Origin: Sphagnum compactum
Lineage: Eukaryota > Bryophyta > Sphagnopsida > Sphagnales
Direction: 5' to 3'
DNA length: 64,000 bases
Assembly: GCA_965153455.1 (NCBI GenBank)
Contig: OZ234493.1
Location: forward strand, 11,770,213-11,834,212
Shown: piece by piece, positions 24,201 to 36,630 of the stretch
Position numbering within the stretch: position 1 is the stretch's first letter
Layout of the letters: every line of letters starts with the position of its first letter
Made by a program: the position numbers and the translations under genes
The notes under the pieces: model-generated
Told to the model about the DNA's origin: nothing
Databases searched by the model: none
What the model saw: only the letters and a program-made list of their open reading frames with translations

Positions 24201-25500
24201 TTTGACTCACTCCATGAAGCTCACAATTGCAACATTAATGGTGACATACACAAACCATTCAAGCATGTCGCCATTATAGCAAAGTTGCATGCCATTCAAG
24301 CAAAGGTGCCAAGGAGCAACGTCATTATTAATAAGTTGTAATAAAATCATCTTTTATTTAGGGGTAATTGATACATGTAGTGTGATTAATTGATGAAAGT
24401 GAGATATTGTTATGAATAAAGTTTCCAAAAATTAAAGATCAGCGAAATCTGTTATTGATCACAGTATTAGCATTTATCCATTGATCAATATACAGATATA
24501 AATGTTGTTTTTCGATGTAAATATATTAGTCAGGTCTGTTCTTTGATACCCATATCGATAGCAATATATATACATACCTGGTACAAATCAATACACACAC
24601 CCAACACTAGTTGTCTACAAGGGGTGTGTCACACTCTGGCCTTGCCATTTACATTTAAAGTATCGTAGGGCAAAAGAAGAATTATGGGAATTATGGAAAC
24701 TCATATATTTCACCATGAAAAAATATGATCTTCAAAAAATCCTCTAAAAAGAAACCAAAATCCTTCAAGATATTATAACTCTATAACCTAATCTCCAGTT
24801 TCAACACAAGCCAAAATATCATCTTTCAAAAATCCTCATATAAAAATAGACCTAGTATTATTACCTAGGGGCCTATAAAAATCCCTTAAGCTACTATACT
24901 CTAGAATGAAATCTTAACACAATATCCTTGCCTTGGTAGGCAAGGCCAACAAAGAGTCCAATTGAAGAACAAGCAATGAAGGACACAACATGCCATGTAT
25001 ATACTGCTGCCTTCTTATATTTTCATACCTCCCTAATGCCTTTTTGCACATTGATGTTTGCTGGTTGGGTGAACCTCATTTAACTGGTCCTCTTCCGTGT
25101 CCCACTAACCCTAACCTCGTGTAGATAGTTGTGTTCGGTAACTGGCTTAAGCTTATTGGTTACCCTGCGTGCTCAAGCCAGTGAATAGACAACTGGGTTC
25201 CCCCAAAACTTGATACCTGCCCAACTGGGTACCCGGCCAGCATTGATTGGTCTCAACTAAATAAATAAATAAATAAAAAGAATTTATTTAGAGCAATATG
25301 AAGTTCCAGTGGGTTTTTTCAATTTTCTCATGTTGTGCCATTGGCTAGCATCCCAACAACCCAAGAGGGGTTTAGCATTAAATGGGCGATAGGTGTTTAG
25401 AATATTTAGAAAACTAGTTTTAAAAATGCTACCAAACTAAAAGTCAGAGTCTACTAAATATGGCTAAACTTTTTCGAAATTTGGCAGATTTTTTTTAGGA
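21300..25500. other. AT-rich intergenic region, no gene seen
   Basis: About 4.2 kb with no credible exon. Imperfect inverted repeat ACTGGCTTAAGC / GCTCAAGCCAGT near 25140-25185. Probably decayed repeat DNA. Confidence 0.5.
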
Positions 25501-25503
25501 AAG

Positions 25504-25521
25504 AGAGAGAGAGAGAGAGAA
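25504..25521 (+). repeat. (GA)n microsatellite
   Basis: An uninterrupted run of GA dinucleotides of about 18 bases. Confidence 0.85.
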
Positions 25522-25676
25522 TATTGCTTCAGAATATCCCCTTTTATTTTTATTTTTCACATTTTGGCGAAATTTCGCATTAAAAAAACGTTGACAGGAA
25601 CAGAGAAAAAAAAAGGAAAAAGTACACGACGTAGTATACGTACTGTAGATACAGTATTGATACGCTTAAAATACAG

Positions 25677-25685
25677 TATATAAAA
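25677..25685 (+). promoter_or_regulatory. TATA box of the RING-finger gene
   Basis: TATATAAAA followed about 45 bases later by a CTCCTCCTC-rich leader. The position fits transcription of the downstream plus-strand gene, starting near 25710. The leader probably runs to at least 26360 and may contain an intron (candidate acceptor TTCATTTCAG near 26231). Confidence 0.55.
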
Positions 25686-26365
25686 CCCGATGTGAGGTAG
25701 AGGGGCGAGATGGGGGAGAAGAGTACTCGCTTACTCCTCTCCTCCTCCTCCTCCTCGTCTCTTGCACGACAGCAGGATGGATGCCGCGGACTAGCCGCGT
25801 CGGCCATCGTCGCCACTGCCTGCTGCTTCTGCTTCCCTACAATGAGAGCTTTCTAACAAATGTCTACCCAAGAAAACTGGTGCAAATTTGAGCCAGATAG
25901 TCCCCGTTGAAGAAGCTATAGAGCCGTCGCCTCAATGTTGCAGCAGCAGCATCAGGGTCTCTTACTGCTGAAATCGAGCTCTGTAGGGAGCTTTGTTTGT
26001 TGCACAGGTGCTAGAAGAAGAACAAATAATTTACTTGTATGGTTCGTTTCTGTTGTGCTGGATAATTTGAGATCCTTGATGATCAATCGATCGAGGGTTG
26101 TAGTTGTGTGTCCACACAAAGCTGCTGCTTGCGATGGCATGAGTTTCATCCCTTTAGAGGCATCTAAACAGTTTGGGGTTTATTCGGAGGTGAGGTCTTT
26201 CGGTCTGATCCTTTGTTCTTCTTCATTTCAGATTGTTCCTGGAGGCGGATCAGCCGCGAAGGAAGGTGCAGAGTTTGAGGGAATTTCCGGGGCTCTGATC
26301 CTGGGGCCTGCCACCGGGAAGGTTGCAGCAGGATTTGCTCTGCTGCATCTGCGGATTAAACCCTA

Positions 26366-26725
26366 ATGGCTGCAGGAGAAGGCGATTCAGATTGGGGTGG
26401 TGATGCTGCTGCTGATACCACCACAACAGAAGAGCTGCTGCCCGCCGGAAGAAGCAGTAACTTGGACCATTCAGGTCAGCAGCATGTCCGGCTGCAGGAG
26501 GAGGAGCTTCAACACTTCTTGTTGAACAAGGAGGAGGCTGCAGCAGGAGCTGAAACTCATGTGTCTCTAAAGGAATCAGAAGCTGCTGCAGGAGCTCCAG
26601 GAGCTTCACCAGTTGAGCCAACAATCTCTGTTAGCAAATTCCCTTTGCCTGTAAAGCTGCATCTCAATCTTTCTTTTGCCAACACTTTCAAGTCTTTTTG
26701 GTTCATTTTTCATGAAGCCTGTTGA
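26366..26725 (+). CDS. Possible 5' exon or upstream ORF of the RING-finger gene
   Basis: An ATG-started frame of 119 codons, rich in alanine, glutamate and threonine in its first 80 residues (MAAGEGDSDWGG ... AAAGAPGASPVEP). It has no hit to a known domain by eye. Candidate donors (GTCAGC at 26474, GTAAAG at 26652) are not in phase with the next supported exon at 27122. It may be an upstream exon, with the true junction unidentified, or a leader ORF. Confidence 0.3.
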   Translation: MAAGEGDSDWGGDAAADTTTTEELLPAGRSSNLDHSGQQHVRLQEEELQHFLLNKEEAAAGAETHVSLKESEAAAGAPGASPVEPTISVSKFPLPVKLHLNLSFANTFKSFWFIFHEAC

Positions 26726-27121
26726 AGATTTCATTCGAGCCTGCTTTGTTTTGTAAATTTTGTGAGTTTTCTGATGTCAACTGGAGAAAATGCTAAGATA
26801 CGGTATACAACGCCTAATCTGAGGAGCTTCATCTTGAATGCAGATGTTGCCAATGCAGGGCATTGTTACAAACCCTCTTAGCAAAAACACTGAAGGATTC
26901 TATTGATTCTAGTCTCTGCAGCCATCATTTCTTGACATGGTGCTTCATCTCAAGAGTTTTCTGATCTATGAAAAAATTGGGTTGCTGCTACTGCTATATG
27001 ACCTGTACATGCTCTGATATACTTAGTAACAACCTTGGAAGGCAATTGAGATCATCATCTGAGCACACTTCCCCATGAAATCCATGTAGTTTAACATTGT
27101 CAAAAACTGGTGAATGTGCAG

Positions 27122-29562
27122 GAAAACAACAACCACCCAGGGCAAGATGAAAAAGATGATCCCAGAGAGGGACTCTGGAAATGTTGTCTCTTCTCAGAGC
27201 ACTGCCATGGAAATACTTGAGAACATCAATTCCATTTATGATGAAATTCCATCCACGTCTCCTGGTGTTAGAGGTTAGCTTTTAATATACCACTGTCTGT
27301 TTTAGCTCATCTTGAATGTCATTGAGCAGAGAGTCAGTTCTACTGTCAGTCAGTTGGTTGTGTGTAGAGATTGTGATTGGTGCATACCCCACAATCTGTC
27401 GGTAATTTATGTAACACCACCCAAGCATGATCAACCCAATAGCCGAAGTTGGTGGTACTCATAGCTAATTGCCTTGACAAGTGAGCAGTTCAATTTACTA
27501 AAAGGCCATTCCAGAGATGGTCAGGAAAAGGTTAAGAAAAGCAATCAGATAGGAGAGCGAGCAAGATTATAGCAATCCAGCTGTGACCAGAAAGCTGTTG
27601 CTGTCATTCACGCGGTTACAAAAGTAAGGGCTTTCTAATGTGAGCAGAGCAATGATGGTGTGCACTGTATGTTTGCAGGTGAGGCAAGGGATCTGATGCC
27701 AGATCTAGTCAGTAAATCTGGTCTTGGTGTCCAATCTGAAAGAACTGCCAATGTTGGTCATTCTCCAATTGAGAGAGATCAGGTGGAGACAGAACTCCAG
27801 ATTGGAATACCTTCACATGTGGGTCCATCCAAACTGAGTACTGGAGCTCCAATTCTGGAGAGAGACAGTCAGGAAGCTTGTGATTTGGGGTTGGAGGAAG
27901 AGAGATTACTGTATGATCTCTCAGAGAGCCCAAGCTGCTGTGATCAAGGGCCAGAGGAGTCAAGATCAAGTACTGAAGGGGAGGCAGATGTCAGAAATGG
28001 TGTGCTTGAACCAGTGTCTGAAGCAAAGGATGTAGGCAGATGGAAGGAAGAAACTGTTGTGAGCCTTAAGATACGAATAAAAGAGCTTGAGACCCAGTTG
28101 CATGACCAGACAGAATGGGCACAGCAAAAAGTAATGCAGGCTGCACGGCGGCTGAGCAAGGACTTAGCTGAACTCAAGGCTCTGCGACAGGCAAGAGAGG
28201 AGATGCTGCGCCTGAAGAATGATCAGAAAGCCCTAGAGGACAGTACGATGAAAAAGCTCTCAGAAATGGAAATTGGCTTTGAAAAAGGCAAGTGGCCAAG
28301 TTGATCGTGCAAATGCTGCTGTGCGCAGGCTGGAGAATGAGAATGCAGAGGTGCGGGCAGAGATGGAGGCTGCTAAGCTTAATGCAGCTGAATCTATTGG
28401 CATCTGCCAAGAAATTGCCAAGCGGGACAAAAAAAGTTCAAAACAGGCACAAGCCTGGAAGAGACAGAAGGTGAAGCTACAGGAGAACCTGTCAGAGGAG
28501 AGGCAGAAGTTGACCCAAATGCAGCAACAGCTTGCACAAGCTAAAGAACGGCAGCAGCAGGCAGAGGTAAGTTTCTCTGCATTCTCAGTCCATCTGATTT
28601 CTACATGTTACAACCAATGCAGACAGCAAATCCTGTTTATTACTAGCATGATTGGAGAGAAGTCATCTCCATCATCCATCTACTCTTTTGGGTTTTACCG
28701 CTGTCACTGTTGTGTGAACCACTTGTCAGTTGTTTGTCTGTTTTTGAGGGTTGGTTATCCCTTCTCCTTTTTCTTCTGTGTTTGCTGATACATTTTTGGG
28801 TCTGAAATCTCAAGTTCCTTATTATCAGGTCATCTCTCGAATTCTATTGAGGTTGACTTGGGATCTGTACATGCCATCAATTTATGTGAGCAATACTTTT
28901 CCTGTGGGCATGAACACTTTAGATCAGGTTCAAAATTACTTAGGTCTGGGCAAAAAAGATGTGCCCCTTTAGAGTCAAATCACAGGGTGGATTTCTTTGG
29001 GAAAAATGCTAAGCCAGGAAGGAGTGCTATCATGGCCAAATTTCCGGTCAGACAGAGGCAGGAAGAAAAGGCAAAAGAGGAAGCTGTTTTACGAGCTGAC
29101 AGTGAAAAGAGATTGAGAGAGCAGGCAGAAGTGGCTGCCAAGAGACGAGACGAGTCAATACGGAGGAAAGCAGAGGCAGACAAGCTGCGCCATCGTGATG
29201 ACGTCCAAAGGTTAGAGCAGGAGATAACAGCACTGAGGGTATCAGCAGAATCAACTCATCTAGCAACATGGCATTGGGGTCCTGCTCTCATCACCCCTGG
29301 TAGGCTTGCTTTGAAGGAAATAAATGAGAGGCAATTACCTGAAGTCACAGAATGCCAGGATTTCTCTACTAGGGATGTCCACCGTGACCGGGAGTGTGTC
29401 ATGTGCATGTGTGAGGAGATGTCAGTTGTCTTCTTACCTTGTGCTCATCAGGTAGTCTGTGCCAAGTGCAATGAGCTTCATGAGAAGCAGGGTATGCGGG
29501 ATTGCCCCTCATGTCGGACCCCAATACAACAGCGCATTCATGTCTATGGTGTGAGCTCCTAA
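27122..29562 (+). CDS. MIP1/RF298-like RING E3 ubiquitin ligase, coiled-coil and RING parts, with a frameshift
   Basis: Exons 27122-27273, 27679-28566 and 29056-29562 join in phase at consensus borders. The middle exon encodes a long coiled coil with the family signature ASGQVDRANAAVRRLENEN. The last exon encodes the rest of the coiled coil (RQEEKAKEEA ...) and a C-terminal C3HC4 RING: CVMCMCEEMSVVFLPCAHQ, then CAKCNELH, then CPSCRTPIQQRI. This is the layout of plant MND1-interacting protein 1 and RF4/RF298-type ligases, which transfer ubiquitin with an E2. One extra base near 28270 in GAAATTGG breaks the frame: both sides match the family but in different frames. The usual conserved N-terminal helical domain of the family was not found. 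Either it lies in unrecognised exons upstream or the copy is degenerate. The first ATG in the supported exons is at 27147. Confidence 0.75.
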
Positions 29563-30443
29563 CAAATGCTTGTATGACCCGCTTTAATATTCCAACATCA
29601 AAATTTGTTATCCAGCTTAAAACCACATGTGCAGGAAAGGAAGGCTGTGTATGTTACAAGTTGGGTTGTAACACAAACACAAGTGTTAGTTACGACTAGT
29701 AAACATGCAATCACTGCTGCAAACTCTGTATGTTTGTTCCTTTTTCTGAGTTGGAAGTGCTTTTACATTTACAGTGTTAACTGAAGAGGGTCAAGCACAA
29801 ATTTTCAACAATGTATAGTATTGGCATGTAAATTATGTGCTTATTATTGAGTCTACTTGGTAAAGCCTCCATTTTGTACATTGTGGAACTGTTTGATACT
29901 TTTGGTTTTTGATGGTAAAAGTTCTTTACATAGCAATTCACAGAGAACTCTAGTTGAGCTAGGATCATTTGATAAAGTTGAAACCTGGGTTGGAATTGCT
30001 ATTATATGAAATTGATTTGTCATAACCAGGTCTGCGGAAGGGATTCTAAGATCACAAAATAAAAGTGAGAAAAAAATGCTACAGAGAAAAGATGAACCAG
30101 TTAAGAGATCTCTGAATTTTTAGGATTTCAAACAGAAAGCTATGTGTTCCAATCTCTTGCATTGAATCAACAGCAAAACCTCCAAGTGCTCCCAGTTACC
30201 ATGTCTTTGGTGTGAAAGTCCAGCATCTGTGTTGGGTGCTGCCCCTGACATTGCATTTACTCCAAATGGTGCTACATTTGTTTCCATGTGTCCAAAAATA
30301 TCTTCCCCTTCCCTTACCTCTCCCTCAACTTGTAGAATTTTGATGGAGAAACTTTGATGAATTGTCCATTGCTTGAATTGCAGGAAGATGATGTCACGTG
30401 TCTATGTGTGCACCGTGAAGCCATTGTGACGCTCCGCTTTACG

Positions 30444-30559
30444 TAGGAAAAGGACCTGAGTACAGGCCCTTCCGTGATTTTGGACCTGTTCCCTCGGCCT
30501 ACCAGCCTCAGGTACAGATCTCAAATCACGGAAGGGCTTGTACTCAGGCCCTTCTCCTA
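30444..30559. ncRNA. Long imperfect hairpin, microRNA-precursor-like
   Basis: The arms 30444-30480 and 30523-30559 pair over 37 bases with three mismatches around a 42-base loop, and pairing weakly continues outside. Core of the 3' arm: ATCACGGAAGGGCTTGTACT. Arm length, few mismatches and a modest loop fit a plant microRNA precursor, but I do not recognise a known microRNA family. A small foldback transposon is the main alternative. No flanking direct repeat was seen. Confidence 0.4.
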
Positions 30560-30599
30560 CACATAGGCTAACCTCCATTGTCAATTGTGGGACAGAGAC

Positions 30600-31360
30600 T
30601 AAACGAAAAAGTCTTTTTTGGTTCACACATTCGTCCATCCATCATGGTGCACTGGTAGGTTACTGGTTAACTCTCGGCACGCCTCTCACATTCGGAAAAC
30701 AACGACGTTGTCAAACTCCCGGGAGCTGCTGCGCGAGAGAAGAAGAAGCTTCCAGAAGCTTCAAATGCCTGCGGGCGAGACGAGGCTTTTGGAAGCTATT
30801 ATCCTTTATATTTTCTTGAGTTGATTAATATGTGAAGGGCTTGCCTCTGTGCCACATTCCCCTTTGTGGGCTCCTTCTAACAAAAATTGGAGTTTGGTGT
30901 AGTGCAGCTTCTGTTTGTCAAAAGCAACTTTCGTCCCGATTTTGATGCTTAAAAAAAACATAAAATAAAGGAAGTTTTTCACATATAGTTTTGTGCTTCA
31001 TTCTTCCAATTAAAAAATCATGGAGTTTTGATTCTGACAGGAATTTCCAAATTCAAGATACTTTTGGCCCTGTTAAATTACAACTCATTGCATGTAGGAG
31101 ATTACACAATATCCTACATTAAATATTGTACCAGTATACAGTTTTATATTCATTTAAAATTGCGGTTTATATAGGTATGCACTTCAATAACTAATAAAAA
31201 ATATATTTAACTCTGACGTTTAACCTTCCTGTTGATTCAAAAAATAATAAAAGCAATTTGTCTACTTAAGGAACTTGTTGCTTTTTTCAAAAATTCTTTT
31301 TCATGGGTTTAGTTTTGGGTTTTGATTTAGCAAAAGACTAACTCTAATATTCAATTTTTG
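30600..31360. other. Intergenic, no gene seen
   Basis: AT-rich sequence between the hairpin and the minus-strand cluster. No supported feature. Confidence 0.4.
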
Positions 31361-31362
31361 TG

Positions 31363-31770
31363 CTAGTTCAAACAAAAAGACTTGCGAAAGTCTAAAGCCT
31401 TTGCCGCAATAAAATTTGCCATCGCCCAAAACTTCCTTAATTCTTTTTCATCCTCATCCGTCATCTCCTTCTCCACGATTTTACCAATTTTCGCCTCCAG
31501 CTCGTCCAAAGTTTTTGCAGTGTGTTTTACCGAAATACAAACTGCCTGCGCCAAAAGCTTGTCATATTCTTCTACATCCTTCTCTGTCCAATCTGTTTAC
31601 TTCTTCATTTCATCCGATGTCGTCAAGAGTTCTTTCAATTCTCTTGCATCATCGTCATTCTCGAAGACTATTCTCCATTCCATGTTACATTCCAAGCATG
31701 CACCAGACTTGTCAGGGTTAAAGAACCGCTTGAATTGACAGTCAGTCAGGTCCAGTGATTTCACTTTCAC
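31363..31770 (-). pseudogene. Coding fragment with in-frame stop, downstream of the CHAT gene
   Basis: A minus-strand open frame follows a plausible acceptor (GAAGCAG, exon from 31770) and reads KSLDLTDCQFKRFFNPDK ... TSDEMKK. It meets a TAA at 31599-31597 and then continues in the same frame as TDWTEKDVEEYDKLLAQAV and beyond to a second stop at 31363. Both parts look like one acidic, helical polypeptide of about 135 residues, so the TAA looks like a nonsense change in a former coding exon. It could be a separate decayed gene or a lost 3' part of the CHAT gene; no upstream donor joins it convincingly. I do not recognise the domain. Confidence 0.45.
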
Positions 31771-32038
31771 CTGCTTCACTCTACCAACCAACCAATAAAT
31801 CGATTAGCCGCTATTTTTCGAATCATCATTCCAAAAATTCTAATTACAATAACCAATCATTTTCTTTTGACACTCCTTTTAAAACCACATTTTTGTTCAC
31901 ATACAATATGTTGCAAATCCATTAATCATAATGCATAAAATAGCATGTAAAATTCAATTAGATATTTATGATTTTCGATTTATAAGACATTCAGGTATTC
32001 TCCAACAGTTTTACACAACAGCTTAATGAAAACAAAAG

Positions 32039-35000
32039 CTAGACAAAATGCAAATTTAGATTCCACCTCAATTCCGCTTTTGTGTCACTTGATGTCCCAT
32101 GGTCATGAACGTTACAGGAGGAGGTTCCACCTTGTAATTCTTTAGGAAGGCATACAGTAGGCAAACCACAAACCAAAAACGGAGCCCATTCATGGACTTT
32201 AGCACCATCCTTAATCATTTTGAGCATGGTACCACGCAAAGATGAGGATACATCCTTCCCACTCCTCAGTTCCTGATAAAAACCTTTCATCAACTTAAAA
32301 GTAGATGAATCATCCACTTTCCATTGTGACACAACAACACATGGAACCCCTGCCATCATAAGAGCTCGAGGCAAGTTCAAAACTCCCTCTCCTGTGATTT
32401 GTCCTCCTGCAGTGTCACATGCACTTAGAACTACGATGTGAGCTTTCCATTGAAATCCACATCCACTGATGTTCTCTGACTTAAGTAGTGCACGTTTCTT
32501 GGCTGCACGCGTACCTCTTTGCCCTGCAGTATCTGCTCATGGAATGCCAAATTAGGTCATTGAACCTCATGGGAAGATAGAATTACATCGACTAGCCATT
32601 CCCAATTGACACATATACTACCATTACACATTTTCTTCTCATGGCAATTTTCTTACTATAAATTGCAAACTATTTCTGTTCAGCAATGAACTATGTGCAT
32701 GCAAGGGTGTGTTAGGATGTCAGCATTTGCAATCACTAGCAATCCATGAATTCCAAGCTTACCATTCCGAGCCAATATAATAGCACCCTTCTTGACCTCT
32801 AGAAAATCATCTTGTCTGATGCCATGTGCTGCTATGTGGAAAACAACCTGCTTCACTGGATGCTCTGATGGATATTTTGCCCACTTCAAAACTTCAGATG
32901 GAGTTGCTGCACGTCCCACCAACTTCGTCACATATCCTTCACCAAACTCCTCCTCAATGAAGTTCACCTCTTCACCCATTGGGGTTATTAATGGAACTTT
33001 AGTTCCATTGCCCTTATTTTCATAAAAATAAGGCTCTGCAACTGCAACTATGGTTCCAGGATTTGTATTCTGATCCAGTTCTTTCCATTTATGGTCACAA
33101 TCTTGAAGCACCCTCAATGATGGTGTAACACTTATGGTGTGGCTCTGAATGAGGTAGCCTTGTCCTACAGGAGAATCGAGCTTCCGTAGTGCAGCGAATG
33201 GAACATCACTGAGTATCTGCACACACAAATAGCAATTTGAAATTCAGTCACATAGACAAGTTTACTGTAAGAAAAACTTCGGCAAATATTTTTCAATCAT
33301 AACTGTAGGTTAATCATTCACATGTATGTCCTTAGATAACTCCATAAAAATAGCTGGAAAGTTTACCCTACTCAGATTTAACATACAGTTTCCTCTTGAC
33401 CTGTAGACTATTGTAGCTAAGGCTTTTGATGTCAAAGGTTGGAGTTTTCTGGTTCAGTTTACCAGCTTTGAACTAGCGACCTCTATGTGTGAGGATATTC
33501 TTGTCTCACCAAATTTTTCTGTTACATATAATTGGGCATGTATAGGCACAATTTATTGCAGTAAAACATGAAGTAGATAGAGGTCCAGAACCTTTCCTTC
33601 AAACTATTTAGCATGGACAAGCAAACAAACTTCTCAGTGCTTTCGGGGGGAAAAAAGTATCCCCTGTTCAGAGTATGCGTGTCGTCATACTGATGTATTT
33701 TAAATTGGACAATATCAAACTCTCAGTTGAATCAAGTGAACAGAAGCCACACTTTCACACAAGGGTTTTACAGTGCCATCCGAAGAGCTACATACCTCAG
33801 GTGCAACAATTATTAATTTATCCTCCTGCTCCATACCATCCAAAAAGTTCACAACAGGGCTGATGAGAATCTCATATAACAATTCCAAAGTTCCGTTGAT
33901 AAATTCTCCTCCACATTCATGAGTCCATGAACACATTCTTCTCAACCATTTCAATAACTTCCATAACATTGAATCAAGCTCATTCACCTTCAGGATTTGC
34001 ATGAAGACCTCGTCATCCTAACATTGCAATTTTAGAATGAGTCAAAACCATTTACTGTAGATTTGAAGTGTTCACTTATTTACAAATTAGAAAGTTTTAG
34101 ACTTCATCCCTGAGGATGAATGCCAAAAAAATTCTACCCATACTCTCCAATCTTTGAAACCCAAAAATGTAACATTCATTACAAATTTTATACATTGATA
34201 AGATCTCATGTTAGCAATTAATGATTGTTGAGAACACACCTTTGTCATAACGTAAACAAATTGGAGATCATTTCCTTCCGAGACAAAATATTCTAGAACA
34301 ACAGTTCCTGGTCCGCATGCAGCTCGGCTAGACTTGAGAGTGTCCCAGGCCACACCATCGCTTCGGTCAAACGCACAAAGCTGCTGCATGGCAGATGTGG
34401 ATATCATGTTTGGAGCAAGCTGAAAATAAGTGGACTTGCCAACTCGCCTTTCTGCCCACACCAAAGACTTTTCCCACATTTCTTGAGACACTGAAGATTC
34501 TGCACTTGTCGGTTCTGACATCAAGGACTGGTTCCAAAGTCGTTGCAACCTGTCTGTAAATTTGATATCACGCGTGCTCGCAAGAGTACATCCATGTATT
34601 GCAATCCATTTTGCAAAATAATGGAATTGCATCATATAATATAAATCACTACACAACTCTTGAGCAATTACCCAATAATCATCATGTTTTGTATGTTGAA
34701 GCAATCCTTTCACATAGCACTCAATAGCACTTTCCCCGTATCGAAGAATGGGGGCTTTTTCTTCTACATCGGATTTTGAAGATTGTTTCAAAAACATAAC
34801 TTGTCTGTCCTTCTCATGATGCAATCGAACCAGATCCATCAGGGTATGAATTTGCGTACGATCAACAGGACCCAGAGAATCCCAGTTGTTTAGCACCTCC
34901 GTCGAGCACGCCTCTGCAGTTAAGAAGTACCTTTCAACTGGCGTGCCACTTTCATAGCTCTGCCTGTATTCAGATCTTAAGACTGTATGGAATTCATTTA

Positions 35001-36307
35001 GAGTAGCAGAGAGTGGAAAGTCAACCCATTTACATTCATCCCAGGAACTCTTTTCATAACCTTCCTCCCGCCTGCAAATCAACATAGCAGTACAGCTCAA
35101 AAACTAGGCAACCAAGATAATTCAAACTATGATCTTCCCCTTACATGCAGCGCGTGTCAACACTTTAGATGCAAATAATGTCAAATTTAGCGAACACAAT
35201 GATAAGCATCGTGGACTAAGGTATGTACACATACTTGTTCTTCGCTGCATACTCCAAAGCTTTGCTTACACGATGACAATCAAATGAAAACATTTTGGCA
35301 AGTCCGCTTTGTGCCAGAAGTGATCGACACTCAGCTGTCTCCTTGTTTACAAGTTCGATCCATTTATTTGTCTTCTTTTTCCCTCGACCTGACAGTACTG
35401 CCATCTGCTGATAACAATGGCATAGTAAACGGTGAGTTAAATATTCATATAGAGGATTGCAGTATCGCGCTGCTGGATGAGCATCCGTGGCCTTCGCTAT
35501 CCATGGCTTCGAGTCCAAATTATATATGATTTCCTCAAGAACTTCTGAAGCCTTCGCGAAAGCTGCTGACACACACAATACCAAGGCCTCATTTAATTTG
35601 GATACATAGTCCAGCTTGTCAGGATACTTTCCCTGGTAAAGCTTGCTCCCTTCACGTGTCCATCGCAAACACACTTCTGTCTTGAAATAGTTAAAGTAAC
35701 TTTTCTGGACTTCCCAAATCACAGACTCAGATGTGTTGGTTACAAACTCCTTGCACTGCTCCTTCAGTGTCGTCACCTTATAATCAGACACTGAATCTCC
35801 TGTATGTCCTACTTTATCAATCAAAAATGCTTTCACATCAGGGTCCAATACCTCTCCCTCACAATCTGAGGTTGAAGCCCACAGGTACATCACCTTCAAC
35901 AACGTAGCCTCCACACAAGATTTGAAATCTGGTGCTTCTGGCACATTTTGGACTTCATCCCGTGCTTTAGAAGCAGCTATTGCATCTTTTAAAGCACGTC
36001 CGGACTTCTTTCGGTAGAATGCCCAGAGATTGGCCAACACAAGCGCGTGACAACCCGACAACCAAATCTGTTCATTTCTATCTAACAGACCTGAACGCAC
36101 GATGAGATCTCCACAACTTGTCCACTCTTCACCGAAATCACGCCAATCTCTTGTATGTGTAGCTGCTTGTGCGCGGTCGAGATGTTTCGTGCATTCCGCA
36201 CCAACTTTTGCACATAAAATCCGAAAGTGCTCCCAAATGGTGACTTCATCTATTATATTGGCAACTTCCAAACCTACAAAGAAGGTTCCTAAACCGGAAG
36301 AGTCCAT
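32039..36307 (-). CDS. CHAT-domain (caspase-family) cysteine protease, 1021 residues
   Basis: Five exons, 36307-35235, 35071-34240, 34017-33796, 33216-32763 and 32523-32039, join in perfect phase at GT-AG borders to one frame of 1021 codons plus stop. Residues 1 to about 620 are helix-rich without recognised repeats. The C-terminal third is a CHAT domain: a leading strand pattern PGTVVLEYFV, then DKLIIVAPE, SDVPFAALRKL and SHTISVTPSLRVL, the histidine motif VVFHIAAHG (His about 840), the cysteine motif VVLSACDTAGG (Cys about 896), then GEGVLNLPRALMMAGV and VVSQWKVDD. CHAT proteases are separase/caspase relatives that cut protein substrates. The coding frame stays open upstream of the ATG to an acceptor at 36366 (GGTTTCAG), so a 5' exon may exist. 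No signal peptide or membrane span. Its neighbours are gasdermin-like genes on the same strand, the usual substrates of such proteases in microbial systems. Confidence 0.85.
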
Positions 36308-36630
36308 GTCTGAATGCAGCTCAGATTCTTGAAGGCTGTCCCGCTCGCAATCTGGATGCCTTTCACCTGAAACCTGGACTTCACTTCCAATGTCAGAACA
36401 AACTTAATCAATGTGCAGAGGGCATGACCGACATAAGCCAACACTGATCCTCAAAAAATCTAATTTGACAAAGCACTTCACAACCTGCGTGATAATCCTT
36501 CAAGTTCCCTGAGAGAGATACTAAAGCTGCCAATGCCATTATCCACAAGCAACTCATTCTGACTCTTGGGACCAGATACAAGAATTCTTTAACACGTACG
36601 CGTACACAAGGAGTTTATCTGTATCACACA

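Noticed and set aside
25580-25816. Minus-strand ORF opposite the RING gene leader
   Set aside because: Antisense to the CTCCTC-rich leader, with hydrophobic low-complexity content and no homologue recognised.
25935-26366. 143-codon ORF before the RING gene
   Set aside because: More likely 5' leader with a candidate small intron; the protein has no recognisable domain.
28751-28972. ORF between RING gene exons
   Set aside because: Lies within the intron between 28566 and 29056; the exon borders on both sides are consensus and in phase.
33440-33520. tRNA-like segment in a CHAT gene intron
   Set aside because: The B-box-like wording is weak and no acceptor stem or cloverleaf could be formed.
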